DNA from: Furfurilactobacillus entadae
Lineage (GTDB): Bacteria; Bacillota; Bacilli; Lactobacillales; Lactobacillaceae
Length of the DNA: 64,000 bases
Direction of reading: 5' to 3'
Assembly: GCF_045862745.1 (NCBI RefSeq)
Contig: NZ_BQXN01000009.1
Span: forward strand, 1-64,000
Below are positions 24,501-33,887 of this stretch, in pieces (position 1 is the stretch's first letter; every line of letters starts with the position of its first letter). A program made the translations under genes and the position numbers. Below the pieces are notes generated by a model that was not told the origin of the DNA, made no database searches, and was given only the letters and a program-made list of their open reading frames with translations.

Positions 24501-25763
24501 TTAATCAGTTCCAACTGTTTCATCCTGTTCACGGTGCGCTAACGCCCCGTTAAACCACCAGGCACCCCCCACTAATGCAAGACCTGAAGCCATAAAGATC
24601 CATTTGATGGCCACGACGTCTGCCAGTGGGCCAAAGAAGAGCATCGCCACTGGATAAATCCCGGTTGATACAATTTGGTAAATAGAGAACACCCGCCCCA
24701 TCATGTTTGGGGCCACCGTTTCCTGAATTAAGATGTTACTGGTTGCCTGAATAATTGGCATGGCGATTCCGCTGATAAACATAAAGACCAGATATACATA
24801 AAATGGCTCCGGGACACCCATGAAGAAGAAGGCAACCCCGCTGACTCCTAGTGCAATCGCAATCACCGGCACCTTTTTACCGATGTGTTGATGACTACTG
24901 ATCCAAATGCCACCAACGGTTGCGCCCGCCGTCCATAACAGTTCGTTTAGGGTCAGCAGCATGACCTTTCCACCAAACGTTTGCTTAACAAACAACGTAG
25001 ATAACTGGGAACTCGGCGCGACCATGATAAACGCTAAGGCAATGAGGAGCATAAAGCGTTTCATAAAGGCGTGGTTAAACGTAAACGATAACCCACCGCG
25101 AATTTGTTTCAGTGTCGAGGTCACCGCGCCGGCTGTCACATTTTGCTCCGCCAAAACTGCCGGTGCAATCCGAATAAACGCCAGTAATAAGAGCCCCACG
25201 GCGGCCGTTACAACGTCAATCACAAAGATAAAGATGATTCCTAACCGTCCCAAGATAATCCCTGACACAATCGGCGTAATCAGTAAAAGAACGGCGTTGA
25301 TCAACTGGTTTAACCCATTCATTCGCGTCAATTCATTTTTGGGCGCCAACTGTGGGAGTAAGGCGTTACCGACGGGCATTTCAATTCCTGTCCCCATGGA
25401 GCGAACCGCTGCAATCAATAAAAGTAGCCACAGGTCCCGCCACCCGAAGTAAAACAATAGCGCAATTCCAAGCGTCACAACGGTGACCATTCCGGTTGCC
25501 CACATCAATAGGTTGCGACGGTTAGAACGGTCGGCCCACACGCCAGCCCACAATGAAACCAGGATTTGTGGCAAGCTCTGGGCCAGTGTCGCCAGCATCA
25601 TCCACGTTCCGGACGACGTTTTTAACGCAATGTACCATAAAATGGCGAAGAAAACGGAAGACGACCCAAATAAAAAGAAGTTTTGCGCCGCCAAAAATAG
25701 TCCCGTATTTCGCCGCCAGTGTTGTTGAACGGCCACATTGGCCGGTGTTTGTGTCTCTGACAT
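24501..25763 (-). CDS. MFS exporter, drug-efflux (MefA-like) type
   Basis: A 420-residue transporter with about 12 membrane segments and the MFS loop motif GVWADRSNRRNLLM near residue 68. It resembles the DHA3/MefA-type exporters, which expel macrolides or other hydrophobic compounds with proton antiport; the substrate is unknown. The start at 25763 has GGGGGAGAG. It follows recD2 by 24 bp and may be cotranscribed. Nothing is seen between it and prs. Confidence 0.82.
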   Translation of the reverse strand: MSETQTPANVAVQQHWRRNTGLFLAAQNFFLFGSSSVFFAILWYIALKTSSGTWMMLATLAQSLPQILVSLWAGVWADRSNRRNLLMWATGMVTVVTLGIALLFYFGWRDLWLLLLIAAVRSMGTGIEMPVGNALLPQLAPKNELTRMNGLNQLINAVLLLITPIVSGIILGRLGIIFIFVIDVVTAAVGLLLLAFIRIAPAVLAEQNVTAGAVTSTLKQIRGGLSFTFNHAFMKRFMLLIALAFIMVAPSSQLSTLFVKQTFGGKVMLLTLNELLWTAGATVGGIWISSHQHIGKKVPVIAIALGVSGVAFFFMGVPEPFYVYLVFMFISGIAMPIIQATSNILIQETVAPNMMGRVFSIYQIVSTGIYPVAMLFFGPLADVVAIKWIFMASGLALVGGAWWFNGALAHREQDETVGTD

Positions 25764-25787
25764 GTTACTCTCCCCCTCAATCAATCC

Positions 25788-28289
25788 TTATGCAAAGTCT
25801 CCTGGTGTCAGCGCCACCATGCCGATCATGGGATCCACCTCACCACTAAGAACCATCGCTGTGGTGAGCGACGTTAACGCTGGCACACTTGGTTCATCAT
25901 GAATCACCGGCGCTGGTGTTATTTCACCAGCCGGTTGTTTGTCGTCACTAGGTTCGGCGTCGCCAACTGATGGCGCCACTGGTGCAGTGACTGGCTTCTC
26001 ATCTTCACGGTGGAAGACCGTCTTCAGACGTTCTTTCAATGTGGTGTGCCGCACCGCAGAAGCATTTTCAGCAGCTTGGACAAACGACTGTTGATCCCCC
26101 ACCAAAATCAGCCACTGCTGTGCCCGTGTGACGGCCGTGTATAACAAGTTTCGTTGGAGCATCCGCCGAAACTGTGGCACTAAGGGAACAATGACCAATT
26201 TGAATTGTGACCCCTGTGCTTTATGAATAGACACACAGTACGCTAAAGTTAGCCGGTCAAAGTTTTGGCGTCCGTACGTGACCTCCGTTTGATCAAACGC
26301 AATCGTGAGCTGGTCGACGTGATCCTCATTCCCCTTGTCGCTTGCTAAATCGATCCCGACGATCTGCCCCATATCACCATTAAACACGTTATTTTCCGGA
26401 CTATTCACCAGGTGGAGCACCTTATCGCCGATCCGAAAATGTTCCCCGTGAGCTTCCAGTTCCTTGGTCTTTGGCCCCTTTTTCGGATTCAAAACGTCCT
26501 GAAGGGCTGTGTTCAGTGCGTTAATACCGGCCGCCCCACGATACATTGGTGCAAGCACCTGAATGTCTGCCTTGGCAAACCCTCGTGCCTTGGCCCGGTC
26601 GACCACCTGACTGATTAGCGGCACAACCTGAAATGGTTTTGCCGCAAAGAAACTTCGGTCACTCTGATTGTGCGTAAAGTCTGCCGGTAAGCCGCCCTCT
26701 TTAATTTCATGGGCCAGCGGAATGATCGATGACTTATCGTCCTGTCGGTGAATCCGGGTAAGTTCCATGAATGGCAAACACTGTGAATCCAGCAGGTCGG
26801 CAAAAATTTGCCCCGGGCCAACTGATGGCAATTGATCACGATCTCCGACGAGAATCACTTGCATGTGATTTGGAACCGCCGCAATCAGGGTCTTAAACAA
26901 GAACGTATCGACCATTGACATTTCGTCAACGATCAACAGCCCGCCCTCCAGATCCTTACCAGATTCCTGACTGTCCTCATCTTCTCGCCCGGTCAATCCC
27001 AGTAACCGGTGAATCGTTCCGGCCGGCAGATCGGTCACTTCACTCATCCGTTTGGCAGCACGCCCTGTGGGGGCTGCCAGTAAAATAGGAAAGGTGCCTG
27101 CTTCATACTCGTTGACATCTAAGGACACCTCGTGAATGCGGGCAAACAACGCGACAATCCCGTTAATAATGGTCGTCTTCCCGGTTCCGGGGCCACCCGT
27201 CAACAGGTAAACTGGCGATGTAATGGCTGCTTTCAGGGCTGCTTTTTGCGCGTCATCATAATCGATACTCAGCTGGCGTTCCACCCAGCGAATTTCATGA
27301 TCTAAATCCACATCCTGTGTTACCGGCTTTTTCTGGTTCTCTTGCAACCGCATCAAATGTTCAGCGCTCTCCCATTCTGTATCATACATACTTTTGGGAT
27401 AAACAAGTTGTCCATTACCAACAATGATCTGATCCTTTGCCAAGGCTAGCATTTGATCAGCAAGCGCATCGGGGGCGATCCTGACATTTCGTGCCGATTC
27501 TAACAGCCGGGTGGCACCCGTCATGAGGGGTTGTAACCGCGCATAAGTATCCCCAGACGAAAAACATAGTTCATTAAGGGTCTCGACCAGTGCTGCGCGA
27601 AGTCGGCCCGGCGCGTCAGCGTCAAAACCCATCTGTTCGGCAACCTGGTCCGCCCGTTTAAAGCTGACCCCGTTAATGTCTTCAACCAGCTTATACGGGT
27701 TGTCATGGAGAATGTTCAACGTGTCCCGCTTATACTTGTCGTAAATGCTGGCCGCCAGTTGGCTCCCAAAGCCAAATCCGTTCAACCCAATAATGATTTG
27801 TTCCGTCCCGTGGTTTTCACTTAAGACCTCAACCAAATGATCCTGAACGGACTTTTTCAACCCGATCCCGTTTAAAACAGTGGGATCCTGGGCCACTTTA
27901 TCAATAACATCTAATCCCACCGTCTCGACGATTCGTTCTGCCGTCTTCTTCCCGAGTCCCGGAAAGATGTCACTTGAAAGGTACTTGATGAGCCCCGTCT
28001 TTGACGTTGGTGTTTCATTTTCATAGTTGCTAGCCGCAAATTGCTTCCCGTACTTTGGGTGATCCACGATTTTTCCAAAAAAGCGGTACGTGCCCTCTTC
28101 GTTAACATCCCCAAAGGACCCCGTTACCACGATTTCATCTTCCACCCAGTCCAACGTGGTCTCATTAACGTGAACAAGCAAAACCTTGTAAAACGAGTCA
28201 CTGCTACTAAAAAAAATGGTGGCCACTTTGCCCACCACATAATCCGGTTTGAATTCTGAATCGTCAAAAAGACCGATGTTTTCTGACAT
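25788..28289 (-). CDS. recD2: ATP-dependent RecD-like DNA helicase
   Basis: An 833-residue SF1B 5'-3' helicase. The N-terminal RecD2-specific part (residues 1-330) has tandem helix-hairpin-helix motifs (FPGLGKKTAERIVETVG). The motor follows with Walker A GGPGTGKTT, motif II LIVDEMSMVD, motif III VGDRDQLPSVGPG and motif VI YTAVTRAQQWLIL. The C-terminal 100 residues are a low-complexity Pro/Ala tail. RecD2 acts in replication-fork maintenance and repair in bacteria without RecBC. Start: AAGGGGG lies 8 bases before ATG 28289; ATG 28292 is also possible. Confidence 0.93.
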   Translation of the reverse strand: MSENIGLFDDSEFKPDYVVGKVATIFFSSSDSFYKVLLVHVNETTLDWVEDEIVVTGSFGDVNEEGTYRFFGKIVDHPKYGKQFAASNYENETPTSKTGLIKYLSSDIFPGLGKKTAERIVETVGLDVIDKVAQDPTVLNGIGLKKSVQDHLVEVLSENHGTEQIIIGLNGFGFGSQLAASIYDKYKRDTLNILHDNPYKLVEDINGVSFKRADQVAEQMGFDADAPGRLRAALVETLNELCFSSGDTYARLQPLMTGATRLLESARNVRIAPDALADQMLALAKDQIIVGNGQLVYPKSMYDTEWESAEHLMRLQENQKKPVTQDVDLDHEIRWVERQLSIDYDDAQKAALKAAITSPVYLLTGGPGTGKTTIINGIVALFARIHEVSLDVNEYEAGTFPILLAAPTGRAAKRMSEVTDLPAGTIHRLLGLTGREDEDSQESGKDLEGGLLIVDEMSMVDTFLFKTLIAAVPNHMQVILVGDRDQLPSVGPGQIFADLLDSQCLPFMELTRIHRQDDKSSIIPLAHEIKEGGLPADFTHNQSDRSFFAAKPFQVVPLISQVVDRAKARGFAKADIQVLAPMYRGAAGINALNTALQDVLNPKKGPKTKELEAHGEHFRIGDKVLHLVNSPENNVFNGDMGQIVGIDLASDKGNEDHVDQLTIAFDQTEVTYGRQNFDRLTLAYCVSIHKAQGSQFKLVIVPLVPQFRRMLQRNLLYTAVTRAQQWLILVGDQQSFVQAAENASAVRHTTLKERLKTVFHREDEKPVTAPVAPSVGDAEPSDDKQPAGEITPAPVIHDEPSVPALTSLTTAMVLSGEVDPMIGMVALTPGDFA

Positions 28290-28311
28290 CATGGTCACCC
28301 CCTTCATTCAT

Positions 28312-29022
28312 TTAATGTGTTTGTTGCTTCCGATCGTTGATCAGTGTCACGATGTCATCGATTCGCTGTTGCCCATCCGCCACGAATTGTGGATCGGCTG
28401 CTGTGGCAGCCGCCATAAACCTATCAGGGTCTTGATCAAGCACCATTGCGGTCAACGCGCGGCTAAAGTTGACCGGGCCATTTTTAGGGTCACTGGCAAG
28501 TGACTGATCGTAAAAATCGGCCGCCTGGTTAAAGTTTCCCATGGCTAGAAGGATGTCCCCAAGCATCGCATTAACCGTTTTGTCCTGGCGCTTAGCGTCG
28601 TGAACTGTCAAAGCAAATGCAAACGACTTTTGATAGTCATTCTGCTGCATGTACGTTTGCGCCAACATTTGGTAGGCCTCGACCTGCAACGTTTTGTCTG
28701 TTACCGCGCCAAACGCGGCCGCCGCTTTATCATAAAGGGCCGCCTGGTAATAAACGTTTCCTAGCCCATACGTAAGTAAGGCGGTTGCCGCTTCATCATC
28801 CGGGAATAAACTCCGGGTCTTTAACAGCAACTCTTCGGCCTGCTCATAATCCTGCATCTCTAACAAAACCGTCGCCAACTCATAACTCAAATGATAATTT
28901 TGCGGTGCTTCATCAATCTGCTTAATGAGCTTGGTTACCGCGGCATTAGCAGCCGCCGTTTGGGCTGGCTCCGTCATATGTTGTTCACTCGCTTTTTTTG
29001 TCTGCTTTTTGTGATCACTCAT
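28312..29022 (-). CDS. Tetratricopeptide-repeat protein
   Basis: A 236-residue cytoplasmic protein with a charged N-terminus and about five TPR units (YHLSYELATVLLEMQDYEQAEELL, then AYQMLAQTYMQQNDYQKSFAF and others). TPRs mediate protein contacts. A TPR gene next to recD2 is usual in Lactobacillaceae; its partner is unknown. GGGAGC precedes ATG 29022; the longer frame has no site. It lies between the phosphatase and recD2 genes with short gaps. Confidence 0.85.
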   Translation of the reverse strand: MSDHKKQTKKASEQHMTEPAQTAAANAAVTKLIKQIDEAPQNYHLSYELATVLLEMQDYEQAEELLLKTRSLFPDDEAATALLTYGLGNVYYQAALYDKAAAAFGAVTDKTLQVEAYQMLAQTYMQQNDYQKSFAFALTVHDAKRQDKTVNAMLGDILLAMGNFNQAADFYDQSLASDPKNGPVNFSRALTAMVLDQDPDRFMAAATAADPQFVADGQQRIDDIVTLINDRKQQTH

Positions 29023-29057
29023 TGTCTTGCTCCCACTTGTCGTGTCCACGTGTTCGC

Positions 29058-29720
29058 CTAGATGGTGTTAGTGGCACTCGCCTGTTCATTTAAATAACTC
29101 GTAATGTTGCGGTCAATTAACGTAAACGACTGGCCACCATCCGTTGTTTCCAAAATGGTGGTACTGGTGTTTGCCAGCCCACCTTTGGCGCGCATCTCAT
29201 CCAGGGGCACATTAAGTAACCCGTTGATCCCAACGTTTAACGCAGCACCATGTGACACAAACAATAAATTATCCGTTTCTCGTGGGTGAACGGCGGCCGC
29301 TTGCCGAATAATGGGTGTCATTCTCGCAATTACGTCAGCAAAGGATTCTCCGTTGATTTCTGCCGGATCATACTGGTCCGCGTGGTACCGAAACCCATCA
29401 TACGCCTTGGGAAATTGCTCTTTTACGTCTGTAAACGTCATGCCTTCCATTTTACCAAGGTTAAATTCCTGTAGTCCAGAGGCCAGCGTTAGGTCTGGAT
29501 GTTGCTTCAAGCCTTGCAACAGCCGCATGGCCGTTACCCGTGCACGTTTAATTGGACTGGCATAAGCGTGAACAAACGGGACATCCCGCAAATAATCTGC
29601 CAACCGTTCAATTTCCTCGTAACTACTGGGCAATAATGGTGAATCTCCATTAGCCCCCTGGTACCGCCCTGATAAATTCCATTCCGTCTTACCATGACGA
29701 ATAAAGTATAATTTGGTCAC
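29058..29720 (-). CDS. Histidine phosphatase (phosphoglycerate mutase-like)
   Basis: A 220-residue member of the histidine phosphatase superfamily. The phosphohistidine motif YFIRHGKTEWN lies at residues 5-15, a conserved glutamate in QEFNLGKMEG, and the second histidine in LFVSHGAALN near 174. It is more likely a broad-specificity phosphatase than the glycolytic mutase, because the GpmA insertions are missing. It is the first gene of the phosphatase-TPR-recD2-MFS run. Confidence 0.87.
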   Translation of the reverse strand: MTKLYFIRHGKTEWNLSGRYQGANGDSPLLPSSYEEIERLADYLRDVPFVHAYASPIKRARVTAMRLLQGLKQHPDLTLASGLQEFNLGKMEGMTFTDVKEQFPKAYDGFRYHADQYDPAEINGESFADVIARMTPIIRQAAAVHPRETDNLLFVSHGAALNVGINGLLNVPLDEMRAKGGLANTSTTILETTDGGQSFTLIDRNITSYLNEQASATNTI

Positions 29721-29810
29721 TGTTTTGCCACCCTAATTAAAAATAATGTGTTTTCATTATGGCATTTTTACCGCTTAAATAAAAGCCAACCGTGCTTTCC
29801 ATCATAATGA

Positions 29811-29844
29811 AACGGGCGCCCTGACTGATTCGTCAAGACGCCCG
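29811..29844 (-). terminator. Terminator-like hairpin after mnmA
   Basis: CGGGCG-CTTGAC pairs with GTCAGG-CGCCCG (one mismatch) about 30 bp after the mnmA stop. A short T stretch follows on the minus strand. Confidence 0.6.
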
Positions 29845-29870
29845 CTGTGTTAGTTGATTTACGTTAAAGC

Positions 29871-31004
29871 TTAAACGTACTGAAGTGTCTTCGTTTCGTT
29901 AAAGGCAGCATCAATGATGCCACTCCCAAGACACTCTTCACCATCATAGAACACCACGGCTTGGCCCGGTGTAATGGCACGAACAGGTTGGTCAAACGTC
30001 ACGGTGGCCACCGTGCGGTCCTCGTTTAGGTGAACCGTCACACCGGTATCCTTTTGACGATACCGGAACTTGGCCGTAACGTGGAAGTCATTTTCATCAC
30101 TTTCATTGACCCAGTTCAGGTCAGAGGCGGATAAGCTGGTTGCCAACAGGTGCGGATTGTCAAAGCCCTGACCCACATACAAAACGTTCTTGCTGAGGTC
30201 CTTGCCAATAACAAACCACGGCTCGGCGCCTTCCTTTTGACCACCAATGCCCAGCCCCTTTCGCTGACCGATGGTGTAGTTCATTAACCCGTAATGGGTT
30301 CCCTTGACTTCACCATCGAGCGTCAACATCTGGCCTTCTTGCGCTGGCAGGTACTGGTTTAAAAAGCCCTTCCAGTTCTTCTCACCAATGAAACAGATCC
30401 CAACGGAATCCTTCTTTTCAGCGGTAGCAAGCCCAGCCTCCTCGGCCAGCTCCCGAACCTGCGGCTTCTCGATCTCACCCAGTGGGAACATAACCCGGTC
30501 CAACTGGTCAGATGAAAGCTGACTCAAAAAGTACGTCTGGTCCTTGTTGCTGTCCTCACCACGAAGCAAGTGACTATGCCCGTCTTCATCGTGTGTCACA
30601 CGGGCGTAGTGCCCCGTTGCGATATAGTCGGCACCAAGTTCCAACGCATAGTCCAGAAAGGCCTTAAACTTGATCTCCTTGTTGCAGACCACGTCAGGGT
30701 TCGGTGTCCGCCCCTTTTTGTACTCGTCCAAGAAATACGTGAACACACGGTCCCAGTATTCCTTTTCGAAGTTCACGGAGTAGTAAGGAATGCCAATCTT
30801 GTTGGCAACCTTTGCAACGTCCTTATAATCTTCTGTCGCCGTACAAACGCCATTATCGTCGGTGTCGTCCCAATTTTTCATGAACACACCAACCACATCG
30901 TAGCCCTGCTGCTTGAGCAAGAGCGCCGTTACTGACGAGTCTACCCCACCACTCATGCCGACGACAACACGGGTCTTGGAATGATCAACTGCTTGATCAG
31001 TCAT
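29871..31004 (-). CDS. mnmA: tRNA-specific 2-thiouridylase
   Basis: A 377-residue enzyme that adds the 2-thio group to U34 of Lys, Glu and Gln tRNAs. The PP-loop GMSGGVDSSVTA is at residue 18. The two catalytic cysteines are visible in NPDVVCNKEIKF near residue 103 and DSVGICFIGEKNW near 200. The C-terminal beta-barrel is complete. The sulfur donor is probably the cysteine desulfurase encoded just upstream. The gene has its own promoter at 31074. Confidence 0.96.
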   Translation of the reverse strand: MTDQAVDHSKTRVVVGMSGGVDSSVTALLLKQQGYDVVGVFMKNWDDTDDNGVCTATEDYKDVAKVANKIGIPYYSVNFEKEYWDRVFTYFLDEYKKGRTPNPDVVCNKEIKFKAFLDYALELGADYIATGHYARVTHDEDGHSHLLRGEDSNKDQTYFLSQLSSDQLDRVMFPLGEIEKPQVRELAEEAGLATAEKKDSVGICFIGEKNWKGFLNQYLPAQEGQMLTLDGEVKGTHYGLMNYTIGQRKGLGIGGQKEGAEPWFVIGKDLSKNVLYVGQGFDNPHLLATSLSASDLNWVNESDENDFHVTAKFRYRQKDTGVTVHLNEDRTVATVTFDQPVRAITPGQAVVFYDGEECLGSGIIDAAFNETKTLQYV

Positions 31005-31073
31005 GGTATCACCATCATTTCAATTAGATTCTGAGAATCAACGATTTGAAGGTCGTTATTATCAGTGAGAATA

Positions 31074-31103
31074 AGTATAACAGGTGACACTTACCATTTT
31101 CAA
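31074..31103 (-). promoter_or_regulatory. mnmA promoter
   Basis: On the minus strand TTGAAA (31098-31103), an 18-bp spacer and TATACT (31074-31079) with an extended TGT before the -10 box. Confidence 0.7.
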
Positions 31104-31121
31104 GTGCTGACTCACGGGAAC

Positions 31122-31168
31122 AAAAACCGCCTAGACGATGTCACGCTTCCGTGACCGCCCAGGCGGTT
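31122..31168 (-). terminator. Terminator after the DUF1831 gene
   Basis: A long GC-rich stem AACCGCCT ... AGGCGGTT with inner GTCAC/GTGAC pairing is followed by a run of Ts on the minus strand. It closes the csp-to-DUF1831 operon. Confidence 0.82.
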
Positions 31169-31177
31169 TAATGATAG

Positions 31178-31525
31178 CTACTTTTCAACAGGTGTTAAGA
31201 CGTTTCGTTCCACCAAATTTGCCACTTGATAACCATATTGTTCCACCAGCACATCGTGGTTCGCGTTGGTAAAGATGTTAACATTACCGGTCCCACTAGG
31301 ATTAACTGTGCTCATTTTAAACACATCAAGGTTTTTCCCAATTAGCACACGAAGTTTAATTGAATCCGCCACGCCAGCAGCTGGGTCCAACGGCCGTTCT
31401 AAACTAAAACCACCCGCATTTGTCTGCGTGAATCCAAGGTCGCGCAGCGTGTATTTTTTAATTTGATCGCTTAATCCGTACGTTGTTGAATCTCCCGTAA
31501 CCGTTACCGTTTTTCCAAATGCCAT
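31178..31525 (-). CDS. DUF1831 protein
   Basis: A 115-residue soluble protein (MAFGKTVTVTGDSTTYGLS), recognised as the DUF1831 family, which in Lactobacillaceae is encoded directly after the cysteine desulfurase. Its ATG overlaps the desulfurase stop (TAATG), so they are coupled. A role in sulfur transfer or folate-independent cofactor metabolism is only guessed from this linkage; the biochemistry is unknown. Confidence 0.75.
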   Translation of the reverse strand: MAFGKTVTVTGDSTTYGLSDQIKKYTLRDLGFTQTNAGGFSLERPLDPAAGVADSIKLRVLIGKNLDVFKMSTVNPSGTGNVNIFTNANHDVLVEQYGYQVANLVERNVLTPVEK

Positions 31526-32697
31526 TAGTTTTCCTTCTTTCCGACAGCCTGTGGTTGTAACCGTGCTGCCACTTCAGTTAGTGCGTGAACAAAGCCGTCA
31601 ATATCGTCTGTGGTCGTATACCGGCCAAAACTGAGGCGAATGGACTGCATAATGCGCGGTGACCCTTCACCAAACATGGCGACCAGAACGTGACTTGGGT
31701 CTAATGAGCCAGCCGTACATGCGGACCCAGCGGACACCGCAACCCCGGCCAGGTCCAGATTTGTCAACAAGACGTCATTTTCTACGCCCTTGATCCACAG
31801 ATTCAAAACGTGCTGTAAATTATCGGATTTGAGACTGCCGTTGACTTCAAACATCACACCGGCATCCGTCAGTCCATCGATCACGGCCTGTTTGAAACCA
31901 GCATACTTGGCTTGACGGGCGGCCTTTTCATCCGGTGTCAACGCCGTTACGGCCGTTGCAAAACCAGCGATGGCTGGAATGTTCTCCGTGCCTGCCCGCC
32001 GCTTATCTTCCTGGTCTCCGCCCTTCATGAAGCTTGGGAACTTAATGCCATCTCGACGATACAAAAAGCCCATCTGCTTCGGCCCGTTAATTTTGTGCGC
32101 AGACGTGGATAACATGTCAATGTGATCACGGTTCACATCAATGTCCAATAACCCATAGGCCTGCACGGCATCCGTATGGAACCATGCCTGATGATCCTTT
32201 AACAGTTCCCCAATTTCGTGAATGGGCATTACAGACCCCACTTCATTGTTTCCCGTCATGATGGAGACCAAAATGGTGTCATCAGTTAAGGCTGACTTGA
32301 GGTCGGTCAAACTGATCTCCCCGGCCTCGTTAACGGGCAAGTACACAATGTCAAAGCCATTTTCACCCAGCCACTTGGCCGTTTTCATCACGGACTCATG
32401 TTCAATGGCGGTGGTGATGATCCGCCGACCAAGTGCTTTTCTCGCGGTGGCTGTTTGCATCCACACCGTATTGTTGCTTTCCGTTCCACCAGCTGTAAAG
32501 ACGATTTCATCATCATTCGCCTTAATACTTGTTGCAATAACGTGCCGCGCGTCATCAAGAACGGCCCGCGCCTTTCGACCAAACGCATGAACGGAACTTG
32601 CGTTACCAAAATCATGCTGCATTTGGTCCATCATCGTTGCAACCACTTCGTCACTCATTGGCGTTGTGGCAGCATTATCTAAATAAATCGGTTGCAC
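31525..32697 (-). CDS. Cysteine desulfurase
   Basis: A 390-residue PLP enzyme (NifS/IscS group) that takes sulfur from cysteine. Features are YLDNAATTPMS at the N-terminus, the PLP lysine in STSAHKINGPKQMG near residue 200, and the active cysteine in SAGSACTAGSLDPSHV near 322. It starts at GTG 32697 with GGAGG upstream. It lies one gene before mnmA and is the likely donor for tRNA thiolation. Confidence 0.93.
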   Translation of the reverse strand: MQPIYLDNAATTPMSDEVVATMMDQMQHDFGNASSVHAFGRKARAVLDDARHVIATSIKANDDEIVFTAGGTESNNTVWMQTATARKALGRRIITTAIEHESVMKTAKWLGENGFDIVYLPVNEAGEISLTDLKSALTDDTILVSIMTGNNEVGSVMPIHEIGELLKDHQAWFHTDAVQAYGLLDIDVNRDHIDMLSTSAHKINGPKQMGFLYRRDGIKFPSFMKGGDQEDKRRAGTENIPAIAGFATAVTALTPDEKAARQAKYAGFKQAVIDGLTDAGVMFEVNGSLKSDNLQHVLNLWIKGVENDVLLTNLDLAGVAVSAGSACTAGSLDPSHVLVAMFGEGSPRIMQSIRLSFGRYTTTDDIDGFVHALTEVAARLQPQAVGKKEN

Positions 32698-32724
32698 GAA
32701 TCTGCCTCCTCACTTTATCACTAC

Positions 32725-33426
32725 TTATGCGGTTGCTTGGTTAGCAAAGAAGTTTAACAACATGTTTGCTGACCGCTGACCGGCTTCAATAATAAACTCA
32801 TCGAATGACACACCAGCGTCACCGTTTCCTGTATCGCTCATCGCACGGATCACTAGATATGGCACGTTGAACTGGTGGGCCACCTGACCAACCGCAGCCC
32901 CTTCCATTTCACAGCTTAGCGCCGTTGGGAAATGTGACTTGATCATTGCCGTCGTGGTGTCACTGGCAACAAATGAATCCCCCGTCACGATCAGCCCCCG
33001 TTTAACAGCGAGGCCCGTGGCGTCCGCCGCCTGTGTGATGGCTTCTGCCCATTTATTCGAGGCCGCAAACCGTGCTGGTTGTTGTGGAAGTTGCCCATAA
33101 ACGTAGTTAAAGGCGGTGGCGTCAACATCCCAGTAGGCTGTTTCGTCAGCAATGACCACATCACCCACGTTCAAGCCCTCACCGATTCCACCGGCAGAAC
33201 CACTGTTGATCACAACGTCGACTGCAAAGTTTGTAATTAACAATGCGGTAGTTAAACCGGCCTCAACCTTACCGATTCCTGATTGAACCAGCACAACGTC
33301 TTGCCCACTAATGGTTCCGGTAAAGAAATCAATGTTTCCAACCGTCACAATTTGTTCGTCAGCCAGTTGGGCCGTTAATTCCTTGATTTCTTCTTCCATG
33401 GCACATAAAATTCCAAATTTCATCAT
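32725..33426 (-). CDS. mtnN: 5'-methylthioadenosine/S-adenosylhomocysteine nucleosidase
   Basis: A 233-residue nucleosidase that hydrolyses MTA and SAH, recycling methyl-cycle by-products and making the LuxS precursor. Landmarks are GILCAMEEEI at the N-terminus, VINSGSAGGIGEGL near 76 and the active-site region SCEMEGAAVGQVA near 173. Two ATGs stand side by side at 33426 and 33423. It lies 28 bp before the cysteine desulfurase gene. Confidence 0.95.
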   Translation of the reverse strand: MMKFGILCAMEEEIKELTAQLADEQIVTVGNIDFFTGTISGQDVVLVQSGIGKVEAGLTTALLITNFAVDVVINSGSAGGIGEGLNVGDVVIADETAYWDVDATAFNYVYGQLPQQPARFAASNKWAEAITQAADATGLAVKRGLIVTGDSFVASDTTTAMIKSHFPTALSCEMEGAAVGQVAHQFNVPYLVIRAMSDTGNGDAGVSFDEFIIEAGQRSANMLLNFFANQATA

Positions 33427-33467
33427 GATCCCCTAACGTTTACTTTTATTAATGTGCTGCAATCGCC

Positions 33468-33842
33468 CTAGCCGATAAACCGCAAAATGACATAGACCAC
33501 CGCGATCAGGGCCACTAACGTAATGATCACAACGTTCAGTCGCCGTGCCAGCCGTTGACTTTTCTCTTCACCAGTCAGCTTGCCATCCGGTTTAACCCGG
33601 CTTTCCGGCTGATTGGGATCCATAGTGGGCGTGACGGGTTCCGTCGTTTCATTTTTTTGTGACCGGCGCCGTAACCAGGTTGGCCACTGCCATCCCCGAC
33701 GTTTTTGTGTTGCCCGTCTTGACGGCTCAGCTGCCGCACTCGTTGAAGGTTCTGGTTGCGCTGTGGCCTGTTCACTACCACGTTTTCGGTACTGTTCACG
33801 CGTTAAATTGGGCTCAGACCCAGGTTGTTGATCATCGTTCAT
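33468..33842 (-). CDS. Small C-terminally anchored membrane protein
   Basis: A 124-residue protein with a long, disordered, Pro/Thr/Arg-rich cytoplasmic part (WPTWLRRRSQKN) and one C-terminal membrane helix (LNVVIITLVALIAVVYVILRF) ending in G. No family was recognised. It sits between nudix and mtnN in what looks like one operon. GGGAAC is the only ribosome site seen. Confidence 0.65.
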   Translation of the reverse strand: MNDDQQPGSEPNLTREQYRKRGSEQATAQPEPSTSAAAEPSRRATQKRRGWQWPTWLRRRSQKNETTEPVTPTMDPNQPESRVKPDGKLTGEEKSQRLARRLNVVIITLVALIAVVYVILRFIG

Positions 33843-33887
33843 CTTGTTCCCTCAATCAATCTTTCGCTTCGCATCGGTTAGGACAGT

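Noticed and set aside
24907..25452. 181-codon plus-strand ORF
   Set aside because: It is antisense to the MFS exporter, of low-complexity composition, with no ribosome site or family resemblance.
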